Source: Kappaphycus alvarezii (Eukaryota > Rhodophyta > Florideophyceae > Gigartinales > Solieriaceae). From it: DNA of 64,000 nucleotides. The translations under genes and the position numbers were made by a program. Under the pieces are notes generated by a model. That model had not been told where the DNA came from and searched no databases. It saw nothing but the letters and a program-made list of their open reading frames with translations. Shown in pieces: positions 44,926 to 55,019 of this stretch (the stretch's first letter is position 1; the number at the start of each line of letters is the position of its first letter). Location of the stretch: positions 185,824-249,823 of the forward strand of contig NADL03000547.1 in NCBI GenBank assembly GCA_002205965.3, in the 5' to 3' direction.

Positions 44926-45642
44926 TGATGTGCGCAAATTCGCACACGAAAAAAATCTAGATGAGGACCATGATTGTATACAGTATCGGAATTGGGAAAT
45001 ATTTTTACAGTTTTTGAATTTGCAAGATATTTTTAATTTGGTGAGTGTGGCAAATTCGTCGGTTGATTTTTTCATTTTAGGACACGCTGTCATAGTAGAT
45101 GTCAGTACAGTTCCAGGTTGTGGGTGATACTACAAGTAGCTCTGAAAGGTCTATATAATGGCCACATCAATTCCCACCCCTGGCCGATGGGTGGCTGGCA
45201 TGGGTATGGCACCTAGATATTTACCTTGAGGAAATATCTTCTAATAGTCTCTCTGGTTCACACGATTACCGTGAATACATTTTATGGTTATTAGTATGTT
45301 TGTTTGAGACTTTTAGGGTAGCCAAAAGTCTATATAAGCCGAGTAAACTGCTTCCTTTAGTGGAGGTGAAGCAAGTTGGCAGACAACTTCAAGCCAAGTC
45401 CCGAGTAGTAGGAAGTTGAGAGTCAACTTCAGACCCAAGAAAACTTTTTCTTACGCTGTCGCAGAGCGTCAGTGGTAGACCCTGCCCCTTTTATACTTGC
45501 TTGTAGCTTCTCAACTCTCTTCTATATACACTCCCTTTTGTTCGTTCAACAATACCACGGTAGCACTTTTGTCGCTCGCAACACCTCCTTCTCAGGGTAA
45601 TTGGTTCTGAGGATCTCTTCCCCCGCCGATTTACCCCTATCA
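44926..45642 (+). repeat. Element A 5' LTR
   Basis: TG...CA, 717 bp. The first bases contain the inverted pair TGTGCG...CGCACA. TATA boxes: TCTATATAATGG (about 45150) and TCTATATAAGCC (about 45331). Two hairpins of the type AAGTTG...CAACTT lie at 45373-45389 and 45412-45430. Differs from the 3' LTR by substitutions at 45315, 45471 and 45561 and a few 1-base indels. Confidence 0.9.
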
Positions 45643-45644
45643 TT

Positions 45645-45662
45645 TGGTACTCTTGTGGAGGG
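45645..45662 (+). other. Element A primer-binding site
   Basis: TGGTACTCTTGTGGAGGG starts two bases after the LTR and is identical in element B (57971). The primer would be a tRNA ending ...AGAGTACCA; which tRNA was not determined. Confidence 0.65.
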
Positions 45663-45730
45663 GGTTGCACCCGAGGTATTCGAGTTGAGCAGTAGTAAGG
45701 AACACTTCGGGGGGATTTCTTTTCGTAATC

Positions 45731-46655
45731 ATGGATCTCAATGCTGCTCGTATAACGTTCACAGGGGCAAGACTGAAGACGTTGAGGAGTTTCTTTACAC
45801 ATATGTCAACGTTGTGATGCGAGAGAAGGGCGATGAAGAGAAGGCCGCAAGTATCTTCGCCTATCTTCATGGTGACGCAAAGCACAAATATAAGTCCAAG
45901 TTTATCGACGGGTGGTCTCTTAACGGGAATGGGCGTAACTTCGGTGAGGTATGTGAGTGGCTTGTGAAAGAGTATGCTAAGGAGGTAGAACCAGATGAGA
46001 TGATTCGTACCGCCATAGAGGCCCGGCTCAACTTCGACGATTTGTTAAGCTCATTGGTGTACTTGTGTGATCTTTATGAAAAGGCTGGGTTCAACGCCCA
46101 AGCCAAGTACGGAATGCTGCGTAAGGCGGCTATGGGGATAAGCGGCTCTCCGATTTCCTCCTCATCAAGGGCCCTCACACTTTTGATGAACTGAAGGGTA
46201 CCATAGTAGAATTTGTCAAAAATTCGGAGACGTTTCAGTCACTGAGTGAGGTACCGAGGGAAACCCGCACATCGATGTCTATCGTACATCCTGAAAAGAA
46301 TTATCAAAGGCCGGCTACTAGTGCAGCGGCATTAGAATCTGTCAGGAGCGATGTCAAAAACTTGGAAGAAAGGTTGGAAACCCGATTCGATAATCGACTT
46401 GACATGATAACCTCGCAGTTGGAAAGCCTTACTCTTACCATTAAGAAGAACCAGTCTGGGGCCCCTAAGCCGCAGAAGTCTGTTCTTACTGTCACAAGCC
46501 TGGACACTTTGCAAACAGGTGTCCTGATAATCCACATAGAAACACTCGTTGTGCAAAGTGCGGTCGATATGGGCATCATGAAAGTAACTGCTGGTCTAAA
46601 GACAACAGAAGAGCAAATTTATCGGAAGCAAGGAGTGAGTCAGGACCAGAGGTGA
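45731..46655 (+). pseudogene. Element A gag and nucleocapsid
   Basis: The ATG at 45731 gives MDLNAARITFTG; after the G4 run at 45764-45767 the gag frame continues one base out of phase (KTEDVEEFLYTYVN...), in A and in B alike. The core (MREKGDEEKAASIFAYLHGD, WLVKEYAKEVEP) follows to 46135, where A has one G less than B. A second missing G near 46469 puts the two CCHC knuckles (in frame in B) out of frame. A coiled-coil (SDVKNLEERLETRFDNRL) precedes the knuckles. Confidence 0.85.
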
Positions 46656-47670
46656 AAATCTTACAAAATAGAAGGGATCAAAGGTTGACGGATGCCGGTA
46701 ACGTATCCATCGCTGAAGAGATTAGTCAAGTCAATGTGACAAAAAGGGATGGGGAAGGGAACATTTTATCGAAGAAACCTAGGCTAGAGTATGGAATGCT
46801 GGAGCATATCCCAGCACCTGTACCTCCTCGAACCAAGAGGTCTGATCAAGTTGTTCCAGGAGTGGGAGTCACTCCGGCCAAGAAGACGAAAAAGAGTAAG
46901 AAAGTTAAGAGTATCTCTAAGGACGTACTAGAGTATGTGAAGAGGTACAATTTGGTGGCTGAGCTTGCATCGGCCCCAACTGGGATAACGTTTGGTCAAC
47001 TTTTGAGGGGCGACGCAGAGGATGCGAGAAAAGAACTCAAAAAATTATCAGGTCTAATAAGTCCGCTAAGGGTAAGAAACTGTTTCTTCAATCGGCCTCG
47101 ACAGCACCAAGACGTCTTAAGCTGGTACCAGTCAAAGTATTGGGTATGAAAACCCAAGCTCTCTTCGATTCGGGTGCTGTTCCAAACCTCATTTCAGAAA
47201 CTTTGGTGACAGATCTAGGTCTCGAAATTACTCCAACGACTCGAAAAATAACTGTAGCGGATGGAACCGTCTCAAAATGCATGGGCACTGTTGACAAGGT
47301 TTCCGTGTTCTTTGGGGACTCTAAAGTTGATGTAGACTTTCTGTCATGCCGGATCTCCCTTTCGATGCAATCATTGGCTGCCCCACAATGGAAAGACTAG
47401 GGACATGCATTGACTTGGGCAACCAAATGGTTTCAGTTAATATTGACGGCAGAACCGTGAAGATGCCCCTGGATTTCGACAAAAGCACGCATCCTGAAGA
47501 TTTAAAAGAAACGGACAGTGAAGATTTCACTTCTAGCTATGACAGCGAAGATTCGGAACCAACTAACACTTTCGGAAGTGGAAAAGGGTACCCTCGGGGG
47601 TAATGAACATGGCATGGGACGATTATGATTCCGGGTTTGAAACAGATGACGACTGGATTCTAGGATAAGT
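46652..47670 (+). pseudogene. Element A gag-pol spacer and aspartic protease
   Basis: A Lys-rich spacer (AKKTKKSKKVKSISK, near 46880) leads to LFDSGAVPNLISE, catalytic Asp at 47167-47169, and DLPFDAIIGCPTMERLG near 47350. Indels versus B at about 47043, 47341 and 47399 break the frame. The acidic linker ETDSEDFTSSYDSEDSEPTN (47509-47568) follows. Confidence 0.85.
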
Positions 47671-49100
47671 TTGAAACCCGAATGTGTTTCTTTTTGCGAT
47701 GATATCGAATCAAAGGACAGAATTCGGAGCATGAAAGAAGATTACCTTTGCAAAGAAAATAAGAATACGTCGAATTCCATATATGAAGATGTGAGCACGA
47801 CGGAAGAGGTCCTTCAAAATATTGAGGTTGAGGATCAAGAAGAAAAAGGGCGCCAAATGGCAGAAATCCAAGGAAAAGTGCAGCACCTTCCCGCCCCCGC
47901 CTCACTGAAAATATCCGACATGTTAACATCTTCCGAAGTAATTGCATGGAGCGTTTCAGATTTAAGACAAGCAAGTGTACCGGTTACTCACTCGTTCGAA
48001 CTTACCGACACTCAACCGATTTACCACAAGCCTAGACGTCAACCGCCAAAATATGACCAATTTATCTCAGAAAATGTTACAAGTATGCTGAAAAATGATA
48101 TTATTCGACCAGTTTCATCCCCATGGTCGTTTCCAGTTGTGGTCGCACCAAAGAAGGATGGAAAGCTGCGTTTTTGCGTCGATTACCGACAACTGAACCA
48201 GAGAATGATACCCGATCGATTTCCGATTCCGAACATGGAGGAGATCCTCGAGGACCTGAAGGACGGGAGATATTTCACCTCAATTGACCTTTACACTGGC
48301 TATTGGCAGATTCCATTGGATGAAAAATGTAAGGAAAAAACAACCTTTACCAGCAAAGCCGGTACGTTCAGGTTCGAAGTGATGCCTTTTGGTCTCATGA
48401 ATGCACCAGCTACATTCCAAAGAATGATGAACGAGGTTTTGAAAGGACTTCCATTCGCAAGAGTCTATATCGATGATGTCGTCATATTCTCAGAAACATT
48501 GGATCAGCACATCTCGCACGTCAAGACAGTTGTGGAGAGGATATCGGAGTATAGCTTGAAAATTAAGTTGAGCAAATGCTTCTTTGCGAAAACTTCTATC
48601 CAATTACTCGGTCATATCGTCGACCAAGAGGGAATTAGAGTGGATCCAGAGAAAACGAAAAAAATAAAGTTGGCACCAAGGCCCGCTTCAAAGACGGAGG
48701 TCCGAAGCTTCTTAGGACTGGCCTCATATTACAGAAGATTTATCAAAGATTTCGCCAAGACTGCAGCACCGTTACATGCCAGCACTACGAAGAACGGAAA
48801 ATTTTACTGGAACAAGGAAATGGAAACTGCATTTCAGGAGCTTAAAGATAAGCTATGTGTCCCCCAGTTCTCATGTACCCAGATTTCAAGAGACCATTCG
48901 TTGTGGAGACAGATGCCTCAGAACGGTCTTTGGGTGCCGTTTTGTCCCAAAAAGATGAAAACGGAAGACTACACCCTGTTCAATTCGCAAGCCGAACTCT
49001 GAATGATGCGGAAAGAGATACTCAGTCTGCGAGAAAGAAGCGCTAGCTGTCGTCTTCGCGCTGAAAAAGTTTCGCGTATACCTTTTATCACTCGAGAAAT
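47671..49100 (+). CDS. Element A reverse transcriptase and RNase H
   Basis: One 443-codon frame carries the linker, SSPWSFPVVVAPKKDGKLR, FCVDYRQLNQRM, SIDLYTGYWQIPL, MPFGLMNAPATFQRMM, VYIDDVVIFSE (48462-48494) and IQLLGHIVDQEGI, then the connection SFLGLASYYRRF. RNase H follows: ETDASERSLGAVLS (48903), EKEALAVVFALKKF (near 49035) and ITDHQALK (49107). The frame shifts at about 48840-49015, where A and B differ by single bases. All catalytic residues are present. Confidence 0.9.
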
Positions 49101-49105
49101 TTGTC

Positions 49106-51688
49106 TTGATAACTGATCACCAGGCACTTAAAACAGCATTCCAAAAGAAGGATGTACATCACCGCTTGGCCCGATGGCTCGACATTTTCGCAGAATATCG
49201 GTTTGAAATTGTGTATAGACCCGGACGCAATAATCAGCCTGCCGATTACCTATCCCGCTTGAGGGACGCACTGATTCCAAATGAAAAAGCTTCGGAGGAC
49301 ATCGTCGGAGTCGCCGAGTTGCAGTTGCCGAACGATAACGAGTACGAAGCTAATATTCACGGACTGATCAAATTCCTCGATGGACTAGAAATGAGAAAGG
49401 TTGATCTTGAACACCGAAATTGGGTACGCAGGAATCAAAAGGCTTTTACATTGTGGAATGGGAAACTCTTCCGGCACACTAAAGCCGGTCCCCGACTAGT
49501 GGCCCCTTTGAAAGAAAGAATGAAGATCTTGAGGACTTTCCATGATGAGCTAGGGCATTGGGATCTCGAAACAACCAAAAAATTCGTAACTGAGAGATTC
49601 TGGTGGCCCGGTATCCATAAGGACGTCTATAATTTCGTGAAAAGCTGCGACAACTGCCAAAAATTCACTCCAATACGGAAGTATAAGACAACTCTAAGTT
49701 TTCCAGTTTCCGGTCTCTTTGAAACCTTCTCAATTGACTTCGCGGGCCCGTTCAAGGAAACTTCTTCCGGAAACAAATATCTCCTTATAGGGGTGGAACA
49801 TCTTACTGGATGGCCAATAGCAGTTGCAGTCGAGGAGGCAAATGCTGAGGTGGTACTGAGATTCATCGAAAAAGAAATAATTGAACCGTTTGGTCTTCCA
49901 AAAAGGATCATCTCGGATAACGCCCTTTGTTTTACTGCAACTTCACTGCTTCGTTTTTTGGAAGAGAAAGGGATTCAGCTGAAGACCGTTCTCGCATACG
50001 CTCCTATGTCCAACGGGAAAGCGGAGAGGATGGTTGGAACCATCAAACGAGCAATATCGAAAACTATGTCGGAGAATGAAATCCAGTGGGAAGATGCCTT
50101 ACCAAAAGTGTTATACGGCTACCGTCGAAGAAGAGGAAGAAATGGACGCTCACCATTCGAGCTAATGTACGGAAGGGCTCCTAGAATGTTACAGAGAGAC
50201 ATGGAAACAAATATTATCGATGAAGAGAGTAGGGAAGTTGAACTACTGGCCACCGAAGGCTGGAGATCACACCGCGCGCTAACACAGACAAGAAATAAGG
50301 ATGCAGAACCTGCAGTCAGAACCTTTTCAGTTGGCTCTAAAGTACTTGTAGTACATGGAAAAGCAATGCAGCAGGCTGTGAAGTGGCCGGCCTTCCAAAC
50401 CAAGTACTCGAACCCTTGCATCGTCACGGAGGAAAGACACCCGCACTATCAGCTCTGTTCAAGCTCAGGGAAGAGATCAAGGAGGGCCATCCATGCACGT
50501 CGTCTGGTCCCTTACCATCAGAGGCCTGAAGAATTCCTTCTCACACAGGACTATGCGCAACCACGGGGCATACTCATCTTTAACTATAGAATGATTCCTA
50601 TGGGAGGAAAAAGGGCCTGGGAATGGATCATCTCGGTTACGCGGGACTACTACGAACTCCACGTAATCATCCATTTCTACATTAATATATGCCTATGTTT
50701 TCGTACGTTGAACGGACCATTGCTACCTGAAGAAGATTTCCGACTATTAATAAGAGTTCTATTTTCATTCCAAAACGGAAGGTTCACGGAAGCAGGTCCA
50801 GAGTTTGTGGAGGTAATATATCATTACTCTATAGGAAGATATGGAATGGTAGCTGCTGGAGACTTGTCGCAAACGTATCTGAATATTATCCGTCCAATTT
50901 ACGTATTTCTCAAGAACAACCAAGACGTGCGACTGAGAGGTTACGCCTTACCCCCGGATATGGAATACAGGCTGGTCCCGTATCCTCTATGGGAACCTTA
51001 CGTTTCTCCGCCACAAATTGGGAACGTTGGAGGCGGCGAGGATCCTCCTGAAGCAGTGATGATGACCAGAGGAGGACCTTCAGGAGACAACAACCCGCCC
51101 AGAAGAGGTTCCGGTCGTCCCCCGAGAGGACCTCGTGCAGGTCCCAGTACGTCAGGAGCTGGTCGCGGCCATTCATCGGGACCGTCCACCACAACTTCAT
51201 CTCTAGCTCTCCTTCACAACCATGCACAGCATACAGTCGGAAGAAGAAGATTATCTTTTTGGCTGCGCAATATCTCCGAGGATGCGAACGATGCGCAGGT
51301 CATTTCTTATTTCATGATAAGCATCTGTTTATGTTTTAGGGCGCTACATGGACCGCACTTATCTTACGAAGATTCGTTCTTGATGATGCGCGTCTTCTTT
51401 TCTTATCGACATCCATTCCTCCGGCATCTTCCAGAAGAGTTTGCATATCACATATATTTTTTCACTCTTGGAAGATTCGGAAGAGTCACGGAAGAAGAAT
51501 GTATTCAACCCCACCTCGATGTTATCAAACCAATATATGAGGCTATGCTACAAAGTGAGGTACCAGTAATGCGAACCTACTTTTTAGAGCATCATATTGG
51601 TAATCAGTTGCATCCGTACCCGTTTGAGAGACCATACATTTTATCAATAAGACAGCGAACACTAACGGAAGCAGAAGAAGAGCAGTGA
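49106..51688 (+). CDS. Element A integrase with duplicated C-terminal extension
   Basis: An 860-codon open frame. Residues 1-60 end RNase H (PADYLSRL). The integrase zinc finger is at about residues 147-190 (FHDELGHWD...CDNCQKF), and the core has FSIDFAGPF, RIISDNALCF and NGKAERMVG (residues 207-315). The C-terminal barrel ends RRAIHARRLVPYHQRP near residue 470. The protein then runs on to residue 860: repeat 1 (503-633), a Gly/Pro/Arg/Ser linker (634-715), repeat 2 (716-850) and an acidic end. No chromodomain, signal peptide or clear membrane anchor is seen. The start at 49106 is an artefact of an upstream frame break; the protein is part of Pol. Confidence 0.85.
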   Translation: MITDHQALKTAFQKKDVHHRLARWLDIFAEYRFEIVYRPGRNNQPADYLSRLRDALIPNEKASEDIVGVAELQLPNDNEYEANIHGLIKFLDGLEMRKVDLEHRNWVRRNQKAFTLWNGKLFRHTKAGPRLVAPLKERMKILRTFHDELGHWDLETTKKFVTERFWWPGIHKDVYNFVKSCDNCQKFTPIRKYKTTLSFPVSGLFETFSIDFAGPFKETSSGNKYLLIGVEHLTGWPIAVAVEEANAEVVLRFIEKEIIEPFGLPKRIISDNALCFTATSLLRFLEEKGIQLKTVLAYAPMSNGKAERMVGTIKRAISKTMSENEIQWEDALPKVLYGYRRRRGRNGRSPFELMYGRAPRMLQRDMETNIIDEESREVELLATEGWRSHRALTQTRNKDAEPAVRTFSVGSKVLVVHGKAMQQAVKWPAFQTKYSNPCIVTEERHPHYQLCSSSGKRSRRAIHARRLVPYHQRPEEFLLTQDYAQPRGILIFNYRMIPMGGKRAWEWIISVTRDYYELHVIIHFYINICLCFRTLNGPLLPEEDFRLLIRVLFSFQNGRFTEAGPEFVEVIYHYSIGRYGMVAAGDLSQTYLNIIRPIYVFLKNNQDVRLRGYALPPDMEYRLVPYPLWEPYVSPPQIGNVGGGEDPPEAVMMTRGGPSGDNNPPRRGSGRPPRGPRAGPSTSGAGRGHSSGPSTTTSSLALLHNHAQHTVGRRRLSFWLRNISEDANDAQVISYFMISICLCFRALHGPHLSYEDSFLMMRVFFSYRHPFLRHLPEEFAYHIYFFTLGRFGRVTEEECIQPHLDVIKPIYEAMLQSEVPVMRTYFLEHHIGNQLHPYPFERPYILSIRQRTLTEAEEEQ
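50612..51004 (+). other. Extension repeat 1 (unknown domain)
   Basis: About 131 residues, predominantly helical and rich in aromatics. Key conserved positions shared with repeat 2: ICLCFR-x-L-x-GP, a following ED, RV-x-FS, P-E-F, IY, GR-[YF]-G, PIY and a closing PYP...PY[VI]. I recognise no family. Confidence 0.75.
51251..51655 (+). other. Extension repeat 2 (unknown domain)
   Basis: About 135 residues with the same ordered motifs as repeat 1 (ICLCFRAL-HGP, YED, RVFFSY, PEEF, IYFF, GRFG, VIKPIY, PYP-x3-PYI). By eye roughly a third of positions are identical, so the duplication is old relative to the A/B copies. Confidence 0.75.
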
Positions 51689-51708
51689 CGAGTCGGGACG
51701 TTCGTCTT

Positions 51709-51721
51709 GAGCGAGAGGGCG
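51709..51721 (+). other. Element A polypurine tract
   Basis: GAGCGAGAGGGCG directly before the TG of the 3' LTR, the expected plus-strand primer position, interrupted by two C. Confidence 0.6.
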
Positions 51722-52439
51722 TGATGTGCGCAAATTCGCACACGAAAAAATCTAGATGAGGACCATGATTGTATACAGTATCGGAATTGGGAAGATATTT
51801 TTACAGTTTTTGAATTTGCAAGATATTTTTAATTTGGGTGAGTGTGGCAAATTCGTCGGTTGATTTTTTCATTTTAGGACACGCTGTCATAGTAGATGTC
51901 AGTACAGTTCCAGGTTGTGGGTGATACTACAAGTAGCTCTGAAAGGTCTATATAATGGCCACATCAATTCCCACCCCTGGCCGATGGGTGGCTGGCATGG
52001 GTATGGCACCTAGATATTTACCTTGAGGAAATATCTTCTAATAGTCTCTCTGGTTCACACGATTACCGTGAATACATTTTATGGTTATTAGTATGTTTGT
52101 TTGAGACTTTTGGGGTAGCCAAAAGTCTATATAAGCCGAGTAAACTGCTTCCTTTAGTGGAGGTGAAGCAAGTTGGCAGACAACTTCAAGCCAAGTCCCG
52201 AGTAGTAGGAAGTTGAGAGTCAACTTCAGACCCAAGAAAACTTTTTCTTACGCTGTCGCAGAGCGTCGGTGGTAGACCCTGCCCCTTTTATACTTGCTTG
52301 TAGCTTCTCAACTCTCTTCTATATACACTCCCTTTTGTTCGTTCAACAATACCACGGCAGCACTTTTGTCGCTCGCAACACCTCCTTCTCAGGGTAATTG
52401 GTTCTGAGGATCTCTTCCCCCGCCGATTTACCCCTATCA
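51722..52439 (+). repeat. Element A 3' LTR
   Basis: 718 bp, TGATG...TATCA. At the three substitution sites that separate it from the 5' LTR (52112 G, 52268 G, 52358 C) it agrees with the 5' LTR of element B (57652, 57798, 57888). Confidence 0.9.
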
Positions 52440-53000
52440 GTCTACATCGCCTATTTGAAGTATAGAAGGGTGAAAAGGTTCTGGAAATGACGAGCGAGCA
52501 CAAGAAAACTCGATGGCAGTAGTCTTGCCGACTTTTGTCAGAAGTTAACATTTTCTGGACGCATGTAGTCTTTTCGGACTAGAAGAAATATAACATCGCT
52601 GGGCCGAAGTATTCGCGATGTACTGGCATGACTTGTGCAAGGAACCACAGCGCTTCCAGACGAGGTAAAATGGCGGCAGCGGTGTGATGGTATTGGCGGC
52701 TATTTCTTTATGGAACGTCACATTTGATTTTTTATCAGATAAGCAGGACTACAGCAAGTAATGCACGACTCCAGAAAGTGGGTTGCTACACTGTACCGCT
52801 GAAGTTTTTGGCGAATCGACGACCTGGACATTTCGGTAAGACTAGCATTCACCGTTCCCAACGGACCCATTCTTTTCTCTCTCAGCGCATCGTCATAGTG
52901 CTACAATTTTCACCTAAATCTTCATATCTAAATATAATTAAAAACGTACGGGGCTTACAGTTTTGTGGTTATATCCGCGGGGAGGCGCTACGATAATGTG
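52440..53000 (+). pseudogene. Tc1/mariner-like transposase fragment
   Basis: Spread over three frames: VFSD-stop-KKYN (first Asp, near 52570), YWHDL-like CTGMTCARNH region, GGSGVMV, FDFLSDKQDYSK, FGESTTWTF, SIHRSQRTHSFLS (52850-52880) and SSYLNIIKNVRG (52915-52950), where the usual SPDLNIIENVWG Glu is Lys. It begins exactly at the right edge of element A, so its N-terminal part is missing here. It is a different copy and subfamily from 5491-6555. Confidence 0.65.
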
Positions 53001-53858
53001 GCTGCTTTGTGCATCTATTGATAGTGGATACATACTGAACCTCTAGCAGAGCCTACACAAGCGCATGCTCGCAGTAATTGATGAGTAATGGCGAGCGTAC
53101 GAAGTACTCTATTGTTTAAGTAAAGGGAGAAATGTTTTATTGTGTTGCTTGTAATTTCGTCACTTTCGGACTACTATTTTTTATTTTCAGCTTCTCTTTT
53201 TTTTCGGTATTTAAACTTTACAATTCCGGTAGCTTCTGCGCTACTATAGAGCAGGTGTAGCCCTGTATTTATAGTCTGCTCAATTTAGAGATGGTTAGTG
53301 GCAATGGGGTAATTTTTGAGGACTGACCAATTTCATATTTGCACACTATGTTCCATAATGCATCAAATAATTGATACAAATAGTCGTCATGTGGGAATCA
53401 AGAAACAGTATATCCACCTAGTCAAGAACGGCAAAATTTGGCCCTAACGCGCTTGTAATGTAAAGTTTGTGTATAATTTGCGGGCAACAGTGCCACTTGT
53501 TGCAGTAAGCAGTAGAATCTAGCTAGGACCTTGTAACTCTCAGCAGTAATGTACAGTAAATTATGTGCGATGTTAATGACGTAAACTTTGATGGCACTTT
53601 TACAGTACGGTACGATGGTAGTAATCCTTACGAGTTTTAAAGCAAGAAAGTTTGCTGATAGTATTCAGAGCTCCATGCAGTCATGCGGCTCATGCAGCGG
53701 GTGGAACCTAGCGCGCCTGCATCACTAGAAGGGTACATGCAAATGGGTAAGAAAGTCGCGAAGTTTTTGCTCAAGGGAGAAACCACGACGGGAAGCAGCG
53801 AAGGAATAGAGGCATCGGGAAAAACCTCTGGCCTTCGTCCCCCAAGGGGTCACAGATG
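53001..53858. other. No recognisable gene
   Basis: A/T-rich with GTACAGTA-type words near 53550-53610. The minus-strand frame 53725-53952 is Arg/Pro-rich without a domain. Confidence 0.45.
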
Positions 53859-54549
53859 TTAATCCTGGGGGGAGAGGAGTATATAGTTTTGGTCGTTGTA
53901 ATCTCCGTAATGAAGATGTCTCTCGCGGCTTGCGATTGTCGCTGCATCGCATGCGATGACTATACTTGGCGACATGTGGCGGCTAGCAGAGGGCTGGGCA
54001 ACGGTACTGTCGAATGCGATATAACTTGTGATATCCCAGTTCGGCATAGTACGTACGTAGAGCGGCAGGGAGTGCCAGTGTCAAGAAAGAAAGGGAAGTT
54101 CTACAAGGCAGCTAACATGCTGTGGACGCCACGACCGTCTTTGACTCGCTGCAACGGGGAGTTCTACGAAAAAATCAAAGATCCTGCCATGATCGGTGAA
54201 CTGGAACTTCGCGTGCTCAACTTCTTGGATTTCCCTCGGTGCAAGCTCCTGTGCTAATTGCAACCCTTTGCTTTCAAATATTTTGTGGCCCCCTTTGTCG
54301 AAACAACCCAGTTTCTCAAAGAGATCTTCCCGGCTATCGCTCACCGCCATCATAAACTCCACGCAAGTTATTCATTGTCGCCCCCACCAGCGCCTCGGCG
54401 CTGTCATTCGGTCTGCTGCTGCTATCGCTAAAATTGCCTGTTCTCGGCTGCATATAACTGACATGGACACACAGTTTGCTCGTAACTGAGAGCTCAGACC
54501 CATTCCTGTTTCCTGAAACAAAAGTGACCTGAACAAACCAATGCCCCAA
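53859..54549 (-). pseudogene. Unidentified minus-strand reading frame, possibly broken
   Basis: Three overlapping minus-strand frames (54549-54334, 54362-54081, 54047-53859) give plausible protein: GNFSDSSSRPNDSAEALVGATMNN, then SREDLFEKLGCFDKGGHKIFESKGLQ, then PNWDITSYIAFDST and SRERHLHYGDY. The first two overlap and would join with a small indel. A plus-strand frame (53856-54257) competes, but the minus strand reads more like protein. No family recognised; perhaps a transposon-encoded DNA-binding partner, which is a guess. Confidence 0.3.
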
Positions 54550-54739
54550 CAGAATAAAGACTTTTAAAGGCCTAGGAGGGAAAAACGTTTTTCACCAATG
54601 AATTTAACAAATGGTAATAGTGTAAAGAAAAAAAGCAAATACACACAGGGAAGGACGGGCACACGTCAAAGTGCGAAAGCTCTCTGTGCTTTGTTCTTCA
54701 AACTTGGTGGTGCTGCCACTTCTTTATTCTCAACTAGAA

Positions 54740-54979
54740 GTTAGATATGTACTTATATAGTGTAATTGGAGCAATGAAATTGATGCCCTAGTCGAATGAT
54801 ATTTCGAGAGTAAAGGCAAGATTAAGATTCCAATTAAGTATCGATCCGAATTGATATCATCAAGAAAATTCCAGTTTTGGAATAATTCAAGTTGACGCAT
54901 GAAATGATGCACTTTAGTATCAATTAAACCATATTACAACTAATTATCAATTAAACAATAGCCTTCCTAATGTTTAACA
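54740..54979 (-). repeat. Partial 3' LTR of copia-3
   Basis: On the minus strand it starts TGTTAAACAT at 54979 and includes CTATATAAG near 54763-54752, the copia-type LTR start and a TATA box. The far end near 54740 was not resolved. Confidence 0.4.
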
Positions 54980-55019
54980 TACATTCACCTCTTATGTCGG
55001 AGTACAACTCGATTATAGC

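Larger units (their letters stand above)
44926..52439 (+). mobile_element. Ty3/gypsy element A, complete, with novel C-terminal extension
   Basis: 717- and 718-bp LTRs (TGATG...TATCA) enclose gag, protease, RT, RNase H, integrase and a post-integrase extension in one continuous set of frames. It is nearly identical to element B over the whole shared length at a fixed offset of 12,325 bp. Differences are about a dozen single-base indels, mostly in homopolymers, against very few substitutions. Element A breaks where B is open and the reverse, so both may be intact in the organism. No target-site duplication is seen. Confidence 0.9.

Noticed and set aside
48776..48958. Small plus-strand ORFs overlapping RNase H in A and B
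   Set aside because: They are off-frame readings of the pol gene created by nearby single-base indels.
50612..51655. The duplicated extension as two diverged chromodomains
   Set aside because: The chromodomain signature (YLIKWKGY...W) that is clear at 28065-28230 is absent from both repeats.
50522..51688. An envelope protein after integrase (endogenous-retrovirus-like)
   Set aside because: The extension is fused to Pol in one frame, shows no signal peptide, cleavage site or C-terminal anchor, and is a repeated globular-looking domain.
53856..54257. A plus-strand Cys-rich secreted protein of 133 residues
   Set aside because: The minus-strand frames over the same bases connect to each other and look more protein-like; the Cys content follows from base composition.
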